Shown: positions 1-6,802, counted from the first letter of the stretch. The stretch: 8,385 bases of DNA from Microcaldota archaeon (GCA_021850375.1 JAJZLZ010000015.1:1-8385); one strand, 5' to 3'. Notes: a model not told the origin generated them from the letters alone. Made by a program: numbers and translations.

Positions 1-246
1 ATTCAGCCTGAACGTGTCACCTAAAAAGCTTACAGAGGTCTCATTCACATTAATGCCGCTGGTCTGGCCGAATATCTGCACAACCGCGTAGCTATTTGTG
101 CTCTCAAGCACCTGCCCGAGCTTTGTTTCACCGTTAGGCAGCCTTATCCTCACCACCTCGTTGTATGCGGCATGCGCTATCTTTTCGACCACTATTAAAG
201 GCCCTGCCACGCGCCTTATTGTTTTGTATTCTATTCCTGTTTCCAT
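1..246 (-). CDS. atpB: A-type ATP synthase subunit B, N-terminal part (cut by left edge)
   Basis: Subunit B is the non-catalytic nucleotide-binding subunit that alternates with A in the A3B3 head on the cytoplasmic side. Only the first 82 residues are in the window. They begin with METGIEYKTIRRVAGPLIVV, the usual opening of the family, and continue through the N-terminal beta-barrel, including LGQVLE and VVQIFGQTSGI. The nucleotide-binding domain and the arginine finger lie beyond the edge. The ATG at 246 sits 4 nt after the TGA of atpA. A Shine-Dalgarno-like AGGGATGA overlaps that stop, so B is probably translated by coupling to A. Identification is firm from the N-terminus and the A-then-B order; nothing can be said about intactness downstream. 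Confidence 0.96.
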   Translation of the reverse strand, partial: METGIEYKTIRRVAGPLIVVEKIAHAAYNEVVRIRLPNGETKLGQVLESTNSYAVVQIFGQTSGINVNETSVSFLGDTFRLN

Positions 247-250
247 GATA

Positions 251-2002
251 TCATCCCTTCAAGATTGCGTCAAAGATCTCATCGATCCTCTTGCTTATGC
301 GCTTAGACGCTTCAACAATGTCCTTCTCCTTTATCTCGCGCATCCTGGATATCTCAGCATTTGCCTTGCTGCCAATTATCCTATCTGCCTGCACGCCAGC
401 GCCAATCGCATCATGCGCCCTGTTCTTAAAATGCATTATCTCTCCCATCATTAGAATTTGCTTATTAAGACTCGTGAATGTATCGACTTCGTCAAACGCG
501 CTCTGTCTCAAAAAGTCTTCACGTATCATCCTGCCGACCTCAAGGGTTACCTTTTCGCTGTCAGGCAGCGCATCTTCGCCAACAAGCTGCACGATGTCTT
601 TTAATTCAGACTCTCTTTGAAGTATTTGCATCGCTTCCTCGCGCATCTGCTCAAATTGTACTCCAAGGTTGTCCTTATACCATTTGGACAATTGTGTTTT
701 GTATAGAGAATAGCTCTGCAGCCAATTAATCGATGGGAAATGCCTCGAGTTTGCAAGGCTGGCATCAAGCGCCCAGTATGTCTTAACAACGCGCAGCGTT
801 CCCTGCGAGACAGGCTCAGATATGTCTCCACCTGGAGGAGATACCGCGCCAACAACTGTTATCGAGCCCATATTTCCTCCAAGAGCCTTTACTCTGCCCG
901 CGCGCTCGTAGAACTCCGCAAGGCGCTTTGGCAGATATGCGGGATATCCTTCTTCTCCTGGCATCTCCTCAAGCCTTGCCGATATCTCCCTCATCGCCTC
1001 CGCCCATCTGGAAGTCGAATCCGCCATTAAGGCAACGTCATAGCCCATATCCCTGAAATACTCTGATATCGCAATTCCTGTGTATATGCTTGCCTCTCTT
1101 GCAGCTACGGGCATGTTGCTTGTATTTGCTATTAAAACTGTCCTATCCATGAGGGGCAGGCCGCTTTTAGGATCTTTTAATTCCGGAAATTCCGTCAATA
1201 CTTCAGTCATTTCATTTCCCCTCTCTCCGCATCCGACGTATACGACAATGTCAGTATCTGCGTGCTTTGAGAGCTGGTGGGAGACTACAGTCTTTCCGCT
1301 GCCAAACGGGCCGGGTATACCAGCCGTTCCTCCCTTTGCCAGTGGGAAGAAGAAGTCTATTACTCTCTGCCCTGTTATTAGAGGAACATCTGCTGCAATT
1401 TTAAAAGCATATGGCGCAGGCATTCTAACAGCCCTGCGCTGAAGCATGGAGATTGGCTTATCTCCATTGGCAGTTGATATTATGGCTATCTGCTGCTCTA
1501 CTGTGAATGTACCCTCCTTTATTGATTTTATCTTTCCTGAGATTCCCTTTGGCACCATAATATAGTGCTTTACAAGTTCCGTCTCCTGCACATATCCGAT
1601 TATGCTCCCTTCTGTAACTCGCTTTCCTGCCTCTATGCCATTTTGCACTTTAAACTTCCATTTCTTATTCTTGTCAATTGGCGCTACCATAACTCCTCTT
1701 CCTATAAAAGATCCGCTCTTAGCCATTATTACATCAAGGGGCCGCTGCACGCCATCAAATATCTTTGATATTATCCCAGGCCCCAATTCGACGGACAATG
1801 GTTCGCCTTCGCTTATAACCGGTGCTCCAGGCTTTATTCCGCTTGTATCTTCATATACCTGTATTACTGCCTGATCTTTGTTTAATTGTATAACCTCTCC
1901 TATCAGCTTCTCATCACCTACCCTTACCACGTCGTACATCTTGCTGCCTTCCATCTCGTCGGCAATGACAAGAGGTCCTGCAATCTTTATTATTTTACCC
2001 AT
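251..2002 (-). CDS. atpA: A-type ATP synthase catalytic subunit A
   Basis: This 583-residue protein is the catalytic subunit of the A3B3 head and makes or hydrolyses ATP at the A/B interface. Residues 1-70 form the beta-barrel (GKIIKIAGPLVIA). Next comes the bulge or non-homologous region typical of V/A-type A subunits (about 110-185). The nucleotide-binding domain has Walker A GPFGSGKT at 231-238 (Lys237), the catalytic-loop GERGNE with Glu260 and Arg261, and the Walker B strand ending at Asp328 (ALMADSTSR). SPPGGD at 388-393 and a helical C-terminal domain follow. Length is normal for the family and the P-loop carries no intein, although several archaeal homologues have one there. The frame also opens at TTG 2023, but ATG 2002 is the better start: it matches the family N-terminus and lies 4 nt after GTGA, which contains the stop of subunit F. 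Confidence 0.98.
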   Translation of the reverse strand: MGKIIKIAGPLVIADEMEGSKMYDVVRVGDEKLIGEVIQLNKDQAVIQVYEDTSGIKPGAPVISEGEPLSVELGPGIISKIFDGVQRPLDVIMAKSGSFIGRGVMVAPIDKNKKWKFKVQNGIEAGKRVTEGSIIGYVQETELVKHYIMVPKGISGKIKSIKEGTFTVEQQIAIISTANGDKPISMLQRRAVRMPAPYAFKIAADVPLITGQRVIDFFFPLAKGGTAGIPGPFGSGKTVVSHQLSKHADTDIVVYVGCGERGNEMTEVLTEFPELKDPKSGLPLMDRTVLIANTSNMPVAAREASIYTGIAISEYFRDMGYDVALMADSTSRWAEAMREISARLEEMPGEEGYPAYLPKRLAEFYERAGRVKALGGNMGSITVVGAVSPPGGDISEPVSQGTLRVVKTYWALDASLANSRHFPSINWLQSYSLYKTQLSKWYKDNLGVQFEQMREEAMQILQRESELKDIVQLVGEDALPDSEKVTLEVGRMIREDFLRQSAFDEVDTFTSLNKQILMMGEIMHFKNRAHDAIGAGVQADRIIGSKANAEISRMREIKEKDIVEASKRISKRIDEIFDAILKG

Positions 2003-2006
2003 AAAA

Positions 2007-2351
2007 TCACTTTGACAAACCAATATCTATACCTATCGCCCTTAGTATCAACTTTCTTAACATATCCTCTCCTGCTTTCGCTCCTCTGCCCTCTATTCTG
2101 ACAAATAGAGGCAAAAGCCCTCCATCCATTGCGCGCAGAATCTTTCGATCCGTAATCTTTGATGCCAATTCCTCACTTATTATTACTATTCCTATGTTAT
2201 CATTGCTTAAAACTTCACTTATTGCCCTTTCAATCTCCTGTGTATTTGATGGGTTATATAGCACCTTGATTCCGGCGCTCGACATGCCCGAAACTAAAAG
2301 TGAGTCTCCAATGACTGCTATTTTGGAATGCTTTGGGTCTACTCGTTCCAT
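2007..2351 (-). CDS. atpF: A-type ATP synthase subunit F
   Basis: Subunit F is a small central-stalk protein that, with subunit D, forms the rotor axle below the A3B3 head. The 114 residues match the family's CheY-like fold: IAVIGD at 11-16, a glycine-rich stretch, GIVIISEEL at 54-62, a proline-led strand PLFVRIEG at 81-88, and a C-terminal helix ending AIGIDI that inserts towards the head. The N-terminus is a little longer than in many homologues. The ATG at 2351 lies inside the end of atpC, giving a 13-nt overlap with that gene's TAG, and GGTAAT precedes it. Its TGA stop is part of the GTGA site that serves atpA. Position between C and A is canonical, so the assignment is secure. Confidence 0.95.
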   Translation of the reverse strand: MERVDPKHSKIAVIGDSLLVSGMSSAGIKVLYNPSNTQEIERAISEVLSNDNIGIVIISEELASKITDRKILRAMDGGLLPLFVRIEGRGAKAGEDMLRKLILRAIGIDIGLSK

Positions 2352-3400
2352 ATTACCATACCCTTTAGCTTCTCAGAGTCGATGCCATAAGATTTTCCGT
2401 TTGCTATATTTCTAAGCGAGGATACCTCCGCGCTTTTCATATAAAAATATACCATCAATGAGCCTAATGAAAGCATCGATGAGCCAAGCAGCATCATGCA
2501 CCTCTTCAAAAACTGTTTGCGCATTGATGTTTCAAAGCCAAGCATCCTCTGCCTTGCAGATTCGCCTACTTCATTTGCCTTGGATAGATCAAACGACTTT
2601 ATGCCTGCTGCCAATTCTAATGTGTCCTTTGCAGAACGGTATGCATCTAAAATAGCGCTAATTTGGGTAATTCCTCCAAGGATCAGAAGGCTCTGCAGCT
2701 GCTCTTCTGGTATGTTTGCGTGCTTTGCCCTAAGGGCAGTCATCACGTTGCGCATCTCAATGTCAAGAGATATGATTCTTGCCATGTTAATGTCATTGGA
2801 CCTTAGTTTTGAAGCCTGAGAGTGTATGCTTGCATAGCTGCCCTTGTCTATCGCTAATTCAAAGTCTATTATGTTTGTGCTCTTTCGGTACGCAGCCATA
2901 GCTCCCTCGACGATTTCGGAGTATATCGTGCCGTCTGCAAGCGCATGAGCAGATTCCTCTATCGTCGCACACTCGAAAGCGGCTTTTATCCTCTTCTCGC
3001 CAATAACGCTCGACGGTATTAGCAGACGGGAGATTCTCTCAAAGCTATATCCATTCTGCTTTGCATTAATTACAATTTTGATTGTCTGGTAGTCATTTTT
3101 AGAGAGCAGCGTCAACATCGTCTTCTTATAATGCCTTGGGGTTATGCGTATGACTTCCTCGACGCTGCGCTCTAAATTTCGCTTGAGTGCAAAGTCTACC
3201 ATGTTCTCCTTTATGCTCTCTCCAGCAAATTCGTCAAGTTCCTTTCGGTAGCTGGTCTGCAAAAGCTCCCCTATTATTCCAGACGTACTCTCGGCGCCCA
3301 ATATCTCCTTTACCATCTCTTCTTTGAGAAGGCGCGAACGCATGGCGCGCACTCGGGCATTGGCATAGCCGAACTCGAGTGCGCTTTTATATTGGGACAT
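2339..3400 (-). CDS. atpC: A-type ATP synthase subunit C
   Basis: Subunit C (homologue of V-ATPase subunit d) is a funnel-shaped, all-helical protein that couples the D/F axle to the membrane ring of K subunits. The 353 residues have the usual family length. They begin with the typical FGYANARVRAMRSRLL near residues 10-24. They end with the conserved EVSSLRNIANGKSYGI segment after a hydrophobic helix at about 300-325, which is part of the soluble bundle in known structures rather than a membrane anchor. The start codon shares one base with the stop of atpE (TGATG), and GGTG lies 5 nt upstream. The 3' end overlaps atpF by 13 nt. Sequence divergence is noticeable in the middle, as is usual for this subunit. 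Confidence 0.96.
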   Translation of the reverse strand: MSQYKSALEFGYANARVRAMRSRLLKEEMVKEILGAESTSGIIGELLQTSYRKELDEFAGESIKENMVDFALKRNLERSVEEVIRITPRHYKKTMLTLLSKNDYQTIKIVINAKQNGYSFERISRLLIPSSVIGEKRIKAAFECATIEESAHALADGTIYSEIVEGAMAAYRKSTNIIDFELAIDKGSYASIHSQASKLRSNDINMARIISLDIEMRNVMTALRAKHANIPEEQLQSLLILGGITQISAILDAYRSAKDTLELAAGIKSFDLSKANEVGESARQRMLGFETSMRKQFLKRCMMLLGSSMLSLGSLMVYFYMKSAEVSSLRNIANGKSYGIDSEKLKGMVIWNE

Positions 3401-4092
3401 CAGCGCACCCTGCCTGTCTTTATCCTCTTCTTTTTATTTGCAATTTTCTTTAAACTGCGTTTTGATGTGCTCTTATTTGTTTTGGAGCCTGCAGCACGGC
3501 CTAGCGCGTTTGCTTGGGTCTTTTTGGAAGCAGATATTGCAAATGCAATGTCGCTTTTTAATTCAGCTATATTGGAGTTGATTAGCGTGTCTATCTGCAT
3601 GTCGATATTTATGCTGCTATCCAAAGATCGCACTATGACTCCGCTATTTGCCCCCTCGCCAATCTCTACTCCTCTCCCGAATATCTTTCTCGCAAGCTCT
3701 ATGTCTCTCTTATTTACGATTACAAAATAGCCCTCGCCAAAATTCTCCTGCGCTATGGCCTTTGCCTTTAAAAACAGTTTTGAGAGCGCCTTTGGTTCGA
3801 GCAGCTCTTTTTGTATGCGCTGCTTTATCTCATCAATCAGGCTATCTACCGCCTCCTCCCTTGCAAGCAATAATAGCTGCTTTGCATTTAAGTCCGAAGA
3901 CTCTTTTGCCATGAATGCAATCTCTTCGCATTCACGCGTTGCATTTGCAGTTATTTGGCTTATTGCCTGCAGGCTCTTTTGCGCAATCTCCTCTTTAATT
4001 GCAAAGTATTGAGCTTCATGATCCTTTTTTATGATGGCTAGTTCCTCCTTTGCTTTATGCTCTATCTCAATCTTTAGTTTTTCAACGGCCAT
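3400..4092 (-). CDS. atpE: A-type ATP synthase subunit E with an extra basic C-terminal tail
   Basis: Subunit E pairs with H to form the peripheral stalk that holds the head against rotation. Residues 1 to about 100 are a charged amphipathic coiled coil. Residues about 105-185 form the globular C-terminal domain that binds the top of the head, with GYFVIVNKRD at 121-130 and GVIVRSLDSSINIDMQIDTL at 151-170. Homologues usually stop near residue 185-200. Here a further tail (190-230) has 16 Lys/Arg in 41 residues and no Asp or Glu. The tail is in frame, and its stop forms a TGATG overlap with atpC, which argues against a frame error. ATG 4092 follows the atpK TGA by 4 nt. Role and fold are secure; the tail's function is unknown. 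Confidence 0.95.
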   Translation of the reverse strand: MAVEKLKIEIEHKAKEELAIIKKDHEAQYFAIKEEIAQKSLQAISQITANATRECEEIAFMAKESSDLNAKQLLLLAREEAVDSLIDEIKQRIQKELLEPKALSKLFLKAKAIAQENFGEGYFVIVNKRDIELARKIFGRGVEIGEGANSGVIVRSLDSSINIDMQIDTLINSNIAELKSDIAFAISASKKTQANALGRAAGSKTNKSTSKRSLKKIANKKKRIKTGRVR

Positions 4093-4096
4093 GCAA

Positions 4097-4333
4097 TCAT
4101 ATTATTCCAGTAGCCAGAAGTATGAGTATAGCGATCACGAATCCGAATATTAGTATGGTCTCTGGTATCACCAGAAATAACAGCGCAAGACCCAATTGGT
4201 CTGGCTTTTCTGCAATTAAGCCTATTCCTGCGCTTCCTATTCCCCCTTGGGCAAGACCCGTACCTATTCCTCCTCCTGCTATTGCTATTCCCGCTCCTAT
4301 GAGCGCAACTGCGGTATTTATATCTATTGACAA
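4097..4333 (-). CDS. atpK: A-type ATP synthase proteolipid subunit K (c-ring)
   Basis: K subunits form the membrane rotor ring that carries the coupling ion. The 78-residue protein is a single two-helix hairpin, not the fused double or multiple form of some archaea. Helix 1 is glycine-rich (GAGIAIAGGGIGTGL), a polar loop AEKPDQ follows, and helix 2 carries the ion-binding glutamate in IPETILIFGF. Numbered from TTG 4333, the likely binding residues are Gln29, Glu58 and Thr59, with Phe63 where many Na+ rings have Tyr. The frame also opens at GTG 4342, but that GTG is the core of AGGTGA, a strong Shine-Dalgarno site 5 nt ahead of TTG 4333, so I chose the TTG. The gene ends 4 nt before atpE. Confidence 0.95.
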   Translation of the reverse strand: MSIDINTAVALIGAGIAIAGGGIGTGLAQGGIGSAGIGLIAEKPDQLGLALLFLVIPETILIFGFVIAILILLATGII

Positions 4334-4336
4334 TTT

Positions 4337-4344
4337 GGTCACCT
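4337..4344 (-). promoter_or_regulatory. Shine-Dalgarno site of atpK that decides its start codon
   Basis: Read on the minus strand this is AGGTGACC, which contains six bases of the archaeal consensus GGAGGTGATC. It begins with the last two bases of the atpI stop TAG and lies 5 nt from TTG 4333 when measured from AGGTGA. The in-frame GTG at 4342 is inside the site, so a ribosome bound here would initiate at the TTG rather than at that GTG. Confidence 0.75.
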
Positions 4345-6217
4345 ATTTATTAACATAATCTCTCTTTTCTGAAAAAGGCTTAAACTCCTGCCCTCCACCC
4401 TTATAAAACTTCGAGAAGAATTCAACGAAGTTGAGCCTTGCGCCCTGGACAATCCCCTCAAATATGCCAAGTACCATGTTGAGCATGTGCAAAACGATAA
4501 ATATTATCGCATAAACTATAAAAAGCAACGCTCCATCTGATGGAGTTGGCAGAAACAGCTTGTCTATCAGCGCGGCCAAAACAATGCTTGATAGCCCAAA
4601 GCCAAGTATTCTGACATAGCTTAAAGGATGCGAAATCAGGCTTGTAACCTCCACAGCCTCAGAACTATCCGATATGATGATTAGAACTATAGAGGCTATA
4701 GCACCTATTGCAGAATACGTTGATATTGCAGAGTTAAAAAGATTAAAGAAGAACCCAGATATTGCAATGGTTCCTAATATGAGCGCAGAAATCGAAAAGA
4801 GCTTGCTTAATGCATGCCTAATATGCCCGTGCCTAATGCGGTTTACAAAGCCAAATGCCTCGCCTAAAATCACCTGGAATAGGCCAAGCAGTATAGCTAT
4901 TATTATTATGTTCTGGATGCCCATGCTCCAGTTCAAAAGCTGTATAGGGTCCAATTGGCTAAATGAGATGCCAAAGAACTGGTTTGATATTATTCCGAAG
5001 AATATTATCGGCACCGCAAATATCTGCCATACCTTTGCCACATTGTGCAAAAGATCCTCCTCCTTGGTCTTCATCGCAATAACTGTAGCAAGCACAAACG
5101 AGACGATGCCATAGCCGAAATCGCTGACCATCAGCCCGTAGAATATAGCAAGCGATATGAAGAATATGTATGTTGGGTCTATTTCATCGCTGCGCGGCAT
5201 AGAGAAGAATTTCACAAGATAGTCAAATGGCTTAAAGAAGCTATTGTGCTTTATCAATGTCGGGGCGAGTTCTTTGCTTTTTATTACCTCTATCTCATAT
5301 GCTCCTGACGTGACCTTGGATACTTTTTCTTCAAGCTCTTTTAGCCTCTCTGCCTCTATCCAACCCTCTACAACAAAGCTCTTCTCGGTTCTCTTGAAAC
5401 TGCCTGTTATGTTTGATCGGTCGTATTCTATCTCGAGCATGTTCTTTAAATTTACGGTCTCTTGATAGTACCTTTTTGATATCTCAGATAGCTTATTGTC
5501 ATCCTTCTCGATCTGCGCTCTTGCATCTTTAATCTCAAGAGATATTTTGGATGCTGAATCTTTTGGAGTGGAATTTAAATACGAATGTAGGTCCAGTTCC
5601 TCGTGCTTTATTTTGCTAATTTTATCCTCAATCTCCTTTTCTTCTTTAGATCCGTAGACTAGTATAATATTAACGACTCCCTTTAATGGCACTTCAAATA
5701 TCTCAACTTTATGGCCATGTAGCGCATTCTTTACTTCGCCCTTTAGCTTTGGGCTAAATCTAATTATTTTATATGATAGTGCCTTTGTGTTTTTTAGCGC
5801 CGCAAAGTCGATGTTGAATTTGTTAAATATGCCTATTTGCTCAAGGGCGCTCTCCATTTCAATAACTCGCTCGCTCTGCCTGCGCCTATCTTCTGATATC
5901 TCAAATACCTCATTAATATAATCTGCCTGCGCACACTTTTTTAAAAGCAAATCAAGCGTTAGATGCCTAAATCCCTGTGTATGTTCATCTTTGATATTGG
6001 CGGCGTATTTTGACATTATTAATATAGCTCCTTCAAACCTTACAAGCTCATCGGATATATTCGCAAAATCTTTAGATACGCTATCATCTCGCAGCGCTGA
6101 TATGTCGCTTTTTCGTACCTCCAATGCGCCCATCTTATGCAGAGCGCTCACTACGTTATACCTATTTTCCAAAAGCGCTATTATGCGTACTTTCCTCATC
6201 TTTTCGCTATAAAACAT
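4343..6217 (-). CDS. atpI: A-type ATP synthase membrane subunit I (subunit a)
   Basis: Subunit I is the membrane stator: its C-terminal half provides the ion half-channels against the K ring, and its N-terminal half anchors the peripheral stalks. The 624-residue protein has the usual two-part layout. Residues 1 to about 335 are cytoplasmic, with long coiled-coil segments and FVVEGWIE at 281-288. About eight hydrophobic helices follow from residue 349, opening with DEIDPTY, and then GLMVSDFGYG at 361-370. The essential arginine is Arg536 in LSYVRILGFGL. The C-terminus matches the family (NFVEFFSKFY, KGGGQEFKPF). An in-frame GTG at 6226 exists, but it lies within GTGA, which serves as the ribosome site 5 nt before ATG 6217; the protein then starts MFYSEKMRKV. 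Subunit H ends 13 nt upstream. Confidence 0.97.
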   Translation of the reverse strand: MFYSEKMRKVRIIALLENRYNVVSALHKMGALEVRKSDISALRDDSVSKDFANISDELVRFEGAILIMSKYAANIKDEHTQGFRHLTLDLLLKKCAQADYINEVFEISEDRRRQSERVIEMESALEQIGIFNKFNIDFAALKNTKALSYKIIRFSPKLKGEVKNALHGHKVEIFEVPLKGVVNIILVYGSKEEKEIEDKISKIKHEELDLHSYLNSTPKDSASKISLEIKDARAQIEKDDNKLSEISKRYYQETVNLKNMLEIEYDRSNITGSFKRTEKSFVVEGWIEAERLKELEEKVSKVTSGAYEIEVIKSKELAPTLIKHNSFFKPFDYLVKFFSMPRSDEIDPTYIFFISLAIFYGLMVSDFGYGIVSFVLATVIAMKTKEEDLLHNVAKVWQIFAVPIIFFGIISNQFFGISFSQLDPIQLLNWSMGIQNIIIIAILLGLFQVILGEAFGFVNRIRHGHIRHALSKLFSISALILGTIAISGFFFNLFNSAISTYSAIGAIASIVLIIISDSSEAVEVTSLISHPLSYVRILGFGLSSIVLAALIDKLFLPTPSDGALLFIVYAIIFIVLHMLNMVLGIFEGIVQGARLNFVEFFSKFYKGGGQEFKPFSEKRDYVNK

Positions 6218-6230
6218 TAAATTCACAGTA

Positions 6231-6578
6231 CTATTTTACAATCCGTTCGACAAATGATCTAATAATCTCTTCTTCCGCATTTCTGCTAAGGCGAGTATTT
6301 CTCATAATATCTGCGCGTTTTTTTGCTTCAGATTCCGTTTTTTCACTAATATGGTTCGCTTCCTTTTTTGCCTTTTCTATTTGAATTGCAGCTTTTTTCT
6401 TTGCATCCTCTATTTGCTTCTCTAATGTTACAATGCCCACTGCCTTTGCATCTTCTATTTGTTTTTTGAAGCGCGAAAGTTCCTTGTCAATTTCCTGCTT
6501 TGCATGCGCTTCCGCACGCTCAACTTCGTTAATCGAGCTTATCTTATTGTCTTCTGAGTCCGTATAATCACCAAACAC
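6231..6578 (-). CDS. ahaH: A-type ATP synthase subunit H (peripheral stalk)
   Basis: Subunit H is the long helical partner of E in the peripheral stalk. The 115 residues are almost entirely charged and helical. A short motif recurs as QIEDAK at 40-45, QIEDAK at 55-60 and QIEKAK at 66-71, spacings of 15 and 11. This suits the right-handed coiled coil known for the E/H stalk. First position in the H-I-K-E-C-F-A-B order supports the call. The start is uncertain: GTG 6578 is the only ordinary start codon near the 5' end (an in-frame TAA lies three codons upstream). A good GGTGAT site falls at codons 3-4, with no ATG, GTG or TTG at the right distance after it. A leaderless mRNA starting at GTG 6578 is possible. 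Residues 1 to about 14 are therefore tentative. Confidence 0.88.
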   Translation of the reverse strand: MFGDYTDSEDNKISSINEVERAEAHAKQEIDKELSRFKKQIEDAKAVGIVTLEKQIEDAKKKAAIQIEKAKKEANHISEKTESEAKKRADIMRNTRLSRNAEEEIIRSFVERIVK

Positions 6579-6580
6579 TA

Positions 6581-6598
6581 TGGTTTATCTGCAAACCA
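6581..6598. repeat. 6-bp inverted repeat just upstream of subunit H
   Basis: TGGTTT (6581-6586) and AAACCA (6593-6598) are perfect inverted copies separated by 6 nt. The element ends 2 nt before the GTG proposed as the start of subunit H. It could be an operator or a 5'-leader hairpin. The size is modest and chance is not excluded in AT-rich DNA. Confidence 0.4.
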
Positions 6599-6740
6599 AT
6601 AAATACCATATGCCTTATCTGTGAACGCTAATATATAATAAGAATTTATAAAATTTTTAGATCAAAAAGGTTAATAGGGCTTGCACGTAATATATTAATG
6701 CATTGATTATGGATTTAATTTGGCAAAAAACAAGCGGGCA

Positions 6741-6769
6741 TAGGCTCTAAGACTATAGTTATCAGCCTA
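6741..6769. repeat. Dyad TAGGCT/AGCCTA enclosing the palindrome ACTATAGT
   Basis: TAGGCT at 6741-6746 and AGCCTA at 6764-6769 are perfect inverted copies 17 nt apart. The self-complementary ACTATAGT at 6752-6759 lies almost exactly on the same centre (offset half a base). The element is 34 nt upstream of the plus-strand ATG and is a candidate protein-binding site or hairpin. No T-run follows, so a terminator is unlikely. Confidence 0.4.
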
Positions 6770-6802
6770 ATTTAGCCATAAAATAATCATTGCAGTGATA
6801 AT

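Larger units (their letters stand above)
6579..6802. promoter_or_regulatory. AT-rich divergent intergenic region with candidate promoters
   Basis: These 224 bases separate the ATPase operon (leftward) from the small plus-strand gene (rightward). I see no tRNA, rRNA or convincing small gene here. On the minus strand, TTTATAAA at 6645-6652, preceded by a purine run, is the best TATA candidate for the ATPase operon. It predicts a start near 6622 and a leader of about 45 nt. A second AT run (6630-6640) and TATTTATT at 6597-6604 are weaker alternatives; the last would suit a near-leaderless transcript. For the rightward gene only ATAAAATAA at 6778-6786 is visible, and it is rather close to the ATG. 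Direct repeats and dyads in the region are listed separately. Confidence 0.5.

Noticed and set aside
740..1030. Plus-strand open frame of 96 codons opposite atpA (with others at 98-454, 291-620 and 1080-1442)
   Set aside because: All lie entirely antisense to atpA or the atpA/atpB junction, whose protein is conserved end to end; they show no ribosome site or family motif.
1289..1312. Possible intein at the atpA P-loop
   Set aside because: This is a known archaeal insertion site, but GPFGSGKT is uninterrupted and the protein has normal length.
2003..2023. Upstream TTG start for atpA
   Set aside because: It would add seven residues unlike the family and contains the GTGA ribosome site for ATG 2002.
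4674..5114. 146-codon plus-strand open frame opposite atpI
   Set aside because: It is the longest antisense frame, but it mirrors the conserved membrane half of subunit I and shows no recognisable protein features of its own.
6741..6769. Rho-independent-like terminator
   Set aside because: The dyad is not GC-rich, has a 17-nt spacer and no following T-run, and it lies between divergent genes where no transcript needs to end.
6579..6802. tRNA or other structured RNA in the intergenic region
   Set aside because: No T-loop, anticodon stem or acceptor pairing could be found by eye; the sequence is AT-rich and looks like promoter DNA.
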